From Rallus limicola (Eukaryota > Chordata > Aves > Gruiformes > Rallidae), in NCBI GenBank assembly GCA_022605955.1, contig JAKCOZ010000001.1:18840146-18904145 (forward strand): a DNA stretch of 64,000 bases, read 5' to 3'. The notes below the pieces were generated by a model that was not told the DNA's origin, did not search any database, and saw only the letters and a list, made by a program, of their open reading frames with translations. Shown piece by piece: positions 59,501-64,000 of this stretch. A program made the position numbers and the translations under genes. The stretch's first letter is position 1. Every line of letters begins with the position of its first letter.

Positions 59501-62500
59501 TTCCTTTGTTTGAGAAACCAAGATTAGCTATGTACCCAGTGTTCACCTTCCCTGTTTAGAGAGTCTTCAAGCACTTCCTGAAGCATCTACTCTAAGCAAA
59601 ATCCATCAGATTTAAGTTACGTTATCATCCCTACTTGCTTTACAGACCAAAGAATTTTGACAAATGATAATCACTCATTCAGGCATACAACGAGGGTCAG
59701 ATTTCTCTCACATAACTTGGCATCCAGCCTAAACCTCAGTCTTCCTCTGTGGCAGTCAAGGTTTTCTCTGCAGTCTGCGCAAAGAAATTCAGCCACTCCC
59801 TGGGGATGTCTCTGTGCCTTCAACAATCTCAATGTAAAATGCACTTAAATTTTAGACAGATCAAGCCAATGGAGGTGAACCCTGAGTAAATGTATTGTAT
59901 TAGTGTCAACCTTGCCCTTTATTGCTCAATGCCTTTTCAACTCTTGGAGTCATAGGAAAATACTCATCTTGACCCATTACAGATGGTCATGGCATCTCCT
60001 GTGACCTGTCTAAACACCATCTTTCAACATGACAGAATTAAAACAGATTACCTGAGAATTTTGTGTAGGGAAAACAAGCAGTAACAGTGTTATCCTTGCT
60101 CTAAGTCTCCTCCATGCAATCAGAGAAACCATTTTGCAACACTTACCTTCTTTCCTTTCTTTTTTTTCTTTTGGTCTTTTGTGCCTCCAAGAGAAAAGAC
60201 TGGTTCTAAGGACTCTACTATATCAAGGTCCCACACGTCAATAACCGGGGTCATACTACCCACTGCAACATAATTTCCTACAAGCAGAAACCGAAATGCA
60301 GCCACATTTATTTAGAATGATGATGCAGCATATTTAGTAATCCAGCTGTTGCTTATTTCTTTAAGTAAGAGTTACACTTATGTGCCAGAATGTTCTATTT
60401 GAACATCTTTGGTGATTATAACTGACAAGGAGCAATTTACAAATGTCAACCAACAGCAGATGTTGCCAGAAAAAAATTTTCCTGCTCTCCAATATACTTC
60501 CCCTTCAGTACAAGTAACTGGCCAAAGAAGCTGTATAAAGTTCCATGTTTTGTTTGTTTAAGGAAAAAAAAATATCTGTAAAATACAGGAAAAAGATTCC
60601 TAAAAACATACACACATACATTTTTTTAGTGTTCTACAGTTAGTTAACTGCATTTGCCTAGTAATTTTATACAAAAGCAACCTTTCATTTGCAAATAGGA
60701 AAAAAAAAACAGATTAGAGGAGAGCTTGCTCTGGTCTGCTAATTGACGATAACTTAATTATTTGTAATAAAATCAGTGTTATAGCCAAATCACTTGTTAT
60801 GTCAACCTCACTGAGATAGACCTAAACCTGACAGTCAATTTTTCCATCTTAGTACCTTGGTCTTATTTCTGTTTGTACCATTGGAGGGAATTATTCAGTG
60901 ACATTACATTTATACACCTTTCAAGTAAAAACTATTTAACCAGGCATTTACACTATCCTGCGTAATTTACCTATTGATTCATCAGGACTGGGATCAAAAT
61001 TCAACCATTCCAGGCTCAGAGGGTAAGCAGGCAAGATAATATCATGATGTACATAAAATGAGTTCTCCTCATGATTATAAACTGAAAAAGAATGAAAGAG
61101 AGACAAGACATCAGTGAAGCAACTATAAACCCTTCACTCTGCAAAAGGCACAAACAGCAAACACTAACCTGCCAAGGAGATCAAGGATGTAAATTTGCAG
61201 CATGTTCAGAGTTATAGTGTAGAGGCCAAAGCCTCCAAGTACCAATGTCACATAACTACACAGACATCCCACATACACACCTGTGTACTTTAGGTAAAGG
61301 AGTGACAAGTTCAGCAAAGCTCACACTTCATTCCTAACATACCATTCTACTTTGCTCGTAAAGTCAGTTCAAAATAGATGCTCCATATCCACCAGCAGGA
61401 TACATTACTGGAGGCTCACACATTCATGTTACAGAATCAGCAGTTCAAAAGATAAAAAAAAAGGAAAGAATTCCAGATGCAATCAAAGGTAAAGACAGAG
61501 TTTTTATATTAGAGGGAGCTGAAGTCAGATGAAGTTACCTTCAGCAGGTTGTAACTGTGATACAGGAAGAGTTCTGGTAAAGCAACCATACAATCAACAC
61601 ACCATTCCCTTCAGCCAGCTATCTCTCTCCTTACAACAAAACACATTAGTTATTTTAATAAAACAGCATCATCACACATATAAAATCACTGTGCTGTTTT
61701 TAAGTACACGTGACAGGCGTTCAAACATTAACTAAAGTCTTCAGTTAACTAACCAGCCGTAGTAATTAACTAAGATGGAGCTACCCAATGTAATAAGCTG
61801 CAGAAGCCTGTGATACCATTTTATAAGTTCATACAGGGATAATAATACAGTTAATAAAATCTGCAAACACCTCCAGATACAGAAAGTGCCAGGTGCTGGG
61901 GTCTGAAGAGATGCTTTCAAACACTGTGGTCTTGCTGTTTTCTTAAAACAGAATGCTTGGCAACTTCAGCACACTCAACAGTAACTTTAGCACTCCTTAC
62001 TGCAGCAGAAAATTCTTTTACAAAGTAAAACTAAGCCCGCCCCTAGAACAAGTGGTATGCAGACCTTATTAAGGATCATCTCTTCTAAAACTAAGATGAT
62101 AAAGGTGATTCTTCTACTCCTACCAGTGGAAAGCACATTTAAAGATTTAAGGCAAAAACAAGGGAAAAAAAGACTAAACAACAACAAACCACTAGAGGAA
62201 TCTTGCTCTGAATCTCGCTCTGATCTGGAAAGTAAGACTACTCGGAAGAAAGATTTTTATTCTCTGAACACATGATGTCCCAGTATAGGAAAGGCAATGA
62301 TATACAGCCTGATAAAGGCACGCCAGTCTCTAAATAACAGTAACTCCATCTTAATTACTCTAGTTCTGGAGAGCAGCTATAACACCATGATGTAGGAAAA
62401 AGGACAACACACACAAGGCAGACGAAGAGAAAAAAACCCAAACCTCTGAACAAACACTCCTTCCCTTCTTCACAGCCACACAGACCAAGACAGGCAAGAC

Positions 62501-62640
62501 ATGCCCTAAATTCACTGTGAGGACTAAATCCTACGTTACTCACCGTGGACTTCCAAACTACAGCAGTCTTTTTCAGCTCTGCCACAAAGGACAAGATTGT
62601 CACTGGGCTTAATCAGGAAGTCCTCCTCTTCATATTGATC
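50449..62640 (-). CDS. PWP1: PWP1, periodic tryptophan protein 1 homolog (5' part missing)
   Basis: Eleven exons, in transcript order: 62544-62640, 60971-61081, 60147-60277, 58729-58802, 56500-56596, 55539-55600, 53812-53923, 52771-52861, 51837-51958, 51295-51400, 50449-50564. They total 1119 bases, 372 codons plus stop, all GT-AG and in phase. Human PWP1 is 501 residues, so about 129 N-terminal residues are not in the window. WD-type blades are visible: [95 protein letters not shown] lysine-rich KKKKKGKK segment suits nucleolar targeting. The C-terminus [16 protein letters not shown] matches the family. PWP1 works in rDNA transcription and ribosome biogenesis downstream of mTORC1 and binds H4K20me3 chromatin. 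It converges with PRDM4. Confidence 0.96.
51295..51400 (-). CDS. PWP1: PWP1 exon, last WD blade
   Basis: Acceptor CCCCCCAG, donor GCAG|GTAATA. It encodes [20 protein letters not shown] followed by [15 protein letters not shown]. Confidence 0.95.
51837..51958 (-). CDS. PWP1: PWP1 exon, WD blade
   Basis: Acceptor TTTTACAG, donor ATG|GTAGAG. It encodes [19 protein letters not shown], then [20 protein letters not shown] and M, with an SADK/WD pair typical of a WD40 blade. Confidence 0.95.
52771..52861 (-). CDS. PWP1: PWP1 exon, WD blade
   Basis: Acceptor TTCCTTAG, donor TCAG|GTAAAT. It encodes [20 protein letters not shown] and [10 protein letters not shown]. Confidence 0.95.
53812..53923 (-). 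CDS. PWP1: PWP1 exon, WD blade
   Basis: Acceptor TCCTATAG, donor TTA|GTGAGT. It encodes [20 protein letters not shown], then [17 protein letters not shown]. Confidence 0.95.
55539..55600 (-). CDS. PWP1: PWP1 exon (short)
   Basis: Acceptor TTACCTAG, donor ATAA|GTACGT, a less usual donor. It encodes [20 protein letters not shown] plus two bases of a Lys codon. Confidence 0.94.
56500..56596 (-). CDS. PWP1: PWP1 exon, WD blade
   Basis: Acceptor CTTACCAG, donor AAG|GTAGGT. It encodes [20 protein letters not shown] and [12 protein letters not shown]. Confidence 0.95.
57285..57370. repeat. T/G-rich low-complexity tract in a PWP1 intron
   Basis: Runs of T and G alternate (TTTTTTTTGGTGTGGG, GGTTGGTTGGTTTGGGG). 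On the minus, transcribed strand it is an A/C-rich tract. A (CA)7 microsatellite follows at 57,571-57,585. No coding content. Confidence 0.85.
58729..58802 (-). CDS. PWP1: PWP1 exon, WD blade start
   Basis: Acceptor GATACACAG, donor GCAG|GTAGAG. It encodes [20 protein letters not shown] and NKQSR. A second AG lies 14 bases further in (ATCTTCAG) but would shift the frame, so I use the outer one. Confidence 0.92.
60147..60277 (-). CDS. PWP1: PWP1 exon, WD blade and lysine-rich segment
   Basis: Acceptor GCTTGTAG, donor AAG|GTAAGT. It encodes [31 protein letters not shown] and a run of lysines (KKKKKGKK), a likely nuclear/nucleolar signal at the exon end. Confidence 0.95.
60971..61081 (-). CDS. 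PWP1: PWP1 exon
   Basis: Acceptor TTTTTCAG, donor ATAG|GTAAAT. It encodes [20 protein letters not shown] and [16 protein letters not shown]. Confidence 0.95.
62544..62640 (-). CDS. PWP1: PWP1 first exon visible in the window
   Basis: Acceptor GATGTTCAG, donor CACG|GTGAGT. It encodes [20 protein letters not shown] and [12 protein letters not shown]. In the human protein the matching segment begins near residue 130, so the initiator exon and acidic region lie upstream, beyond the window or unrecognised. Confidence 0.94.
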
Positions 62641-63227
62641 CTGAACATCAAAAAAGGAGAGGGCAACGGATGGTAAGCATAGCACATGAACACACAAAAC
62701 TACACATGTTCAAAAGGTTGAATGGGTAATAATTTTTAACCATAACAAATCACTCAAAACCCAGCACCCTGCTGCCCAGGAACCAGGCTTGATCGTGCGG
62801 AGACTGAATATTCTGACACAGACTGAAGGACTGCTTATGTAGACCTAGGTGGATTCAGAGAGATGTTTAATTACCAGACTACTATGATGCAGCCCACTGC
62901 TGAAAAGAGAATCAGCACCAGAAGCCCACATACATAGCTTATTTCCCTTGTGCCCTCTTGCCTTCAGTATCTATATAGTATAACAACTTTTTACCCAATA
63001 AATGTATTGTAACCTCTCCTCACATGCAGGAAGCAATTCCAAGACCATTAAAGCACTGTCTACTTTCCAGAAATTATTTCCAGGGAAGGAATGCCTACAG
63101 CTATACTGGGCATTAAGCTCCACCAGAACAGATGTAACCTCTCATCTAATCTTCATTGTTACAGAGGAATGGACAGCATTCAGGGGATTTCTGTTAACAG
63201 GAAACTAAGAACTGTATGTAAAAGTAT
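62641..63227. other. PWP1 intron, no exon recognised
   Basis: I searched the minus strand for the acidic N-terminal PWP1 segments and found no match. No transposon or RNA gene is evident. Confidence 0.5.
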
Positions 63228-64000
63228 TGTAGCTTTGAGTGACTGGGTGCTGATGAAGGAGGGGGGCTGCAGGGGTGGCTTCTGCAAGAAGCAGCCAGAA
63301 GCTCTCTGCAGGCCTGACAGAGTAAACACCAACCAACTCAAGGCCAGAGTCATTGCTGATCAAAGCCAACCCCATCAGTGATAGTCACAGCGCATCTGAG
63401 TGTCACATTTAAGAAGAAAAATAATGCTAGCAGCTGCTTTTTGCCACCAGAGAAGGGAGTGAAGAGGTAAGAAACCGTGCAAGCACCAAGGTCAGCAAAG
63501 AAGGGGGGGAAGGAGGTGCCCAAGGTGTTGGAGAAAAAGATGCCCCTGCAGCCAGTGGAGAAACCCATGGGGGAGAGGGTATCCCCCTGCAGCCCATGGA
63601 AAAGGACAAGACCCCACCTGCAGCCCGTGGAGAGGCCCCAAGCTGGAGCAGATGGTGATATATGGAAGATGCTGTGACCTGCATTGAAGCAAGCCTCTGC
63701 CAGCACTTGCAGCCCATGGAGAGAGATAGAGATACAGAGATGAGCGTGAGAGAGAGACCCATGCCGGAGCAGGTTTACTGGGGCAGGGAGGGCTGTGACT
63801 CCATGGAGGATCAGTCTGGAGAAGTCTGGGCCTGAGAGACTGAGAGACATTCTGTGATTTATCACTGCTCCCCATAGCACTGCCCCATGCTGGGGCAGAT
63901 GGTGAAGAGCTGAAGCCCTGTGGAAAAGGACTCATGTTGGAGTAGTTCATGGAGGACTGTCTCCCATGGGTGGGACCCCATGCTGGACCAGGGGAAGGGT
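63228..64000 (+). mobile_element. Avian LTR/endogenous-retrovirus-type repeat, partial
   Basis: From about 63,228 the sequence reads like a widespread avian LTR-type repeat. It has GAGTGACTGGGTGCTGA near the left end, a TATA-like ATTTAAGAAG at 63,406-63,415, and then a long block of repeated 'GCAGCCCATGGAGAGG'-like and 'CATGCTGGAGCAG'-like units up to the window edge. I recognise this pattern from bird genomes but cannot name the family with certainty. It is a non-coding, broken fragment that continues past the window, and its orientation is tentative. Confidence 0.6.

Noticed and set aside
61605..61670. Possible C/D-box snoRNA in a PWP1 intron (GTGATGA box and a CTGA about 55 bases on)
   Set aside because: The flanks cannot pair to form a terminal stem, and no internal C'/D' boxes or known guide stretch were seen.

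Overview
The window is nuclear DNA from a bird. Its genes have introns with GT-AG splice sites and sit in a sparse, AT-rich intergenic background. The interspersed repeats are mostly CR1 LINEs, whose 3' ends carry short ATTCTGTG-type repeats, plus an avian-type LTR fragment at the right edge. Three protein genes can be supported: ASCL4 (minus strand), PRDM4 (plus) and PWP1 (minus, 5' end missing). Their order and relative orientation match the human 12q23.3 block PWP1-PRDM4-ASCL4 read in reverse, so this is a conserved syntenic segment. I identify no species.

Layout. Bases 1-19,660 hold no gene I can recognise, only two CR1 fragments, simple repeats and a pair of small hairpins; this is the 3' flank of ASCL4. 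ASCL4 is an intronless proneural-type bHLH gene at 19,905-20,465, with a TATA-like element about 210 bases upstream of its ATG. From about 20,700 to 26,700 there is again no gene, only a 28-base T run and a short tandem duplication. A dense CpG island (about 26,800-27,730) covers PRDM4 exon 1.

PRDM4 runs from 27,345 to 46,544 in 11 coding exons that join without a break into 800 codons; the human protein is 801 residues from memory. Exon 1 carries only 11 coding bases. The PR domain is on exons 5-8, the zinc fingers on exons 9-11. Intron 9 is enlarged by a pile of CR1 insertions. PRDM4 and PWP1 converge, with stop codons 3.9 kb apart, and a 5'-truncated but open CR1 copy lies between their 3' ends.

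PWP1 occupies 50,449-62,640 in 11 exons encoding the C-terminal 372 residues of a WD-repeat protein. About the first 129 residues must be encoded beyond 64,000 or in sequence I could not recognise. The last 770 bases look like an LTR fragment.

The genes are not an operon. ASCL4 and PRDM4 are transcription factors and PWP1 is a ribosome-biogenesis and chromatin factor. I found no new biological system. The most useful second-look points are the tandem splice acceptors at PRDM4 exon 6, the upstream ORFs in the PRDM4 leader, the open CR1 copy between the convergent genes, and the hairpin pair near 11.1 kb.
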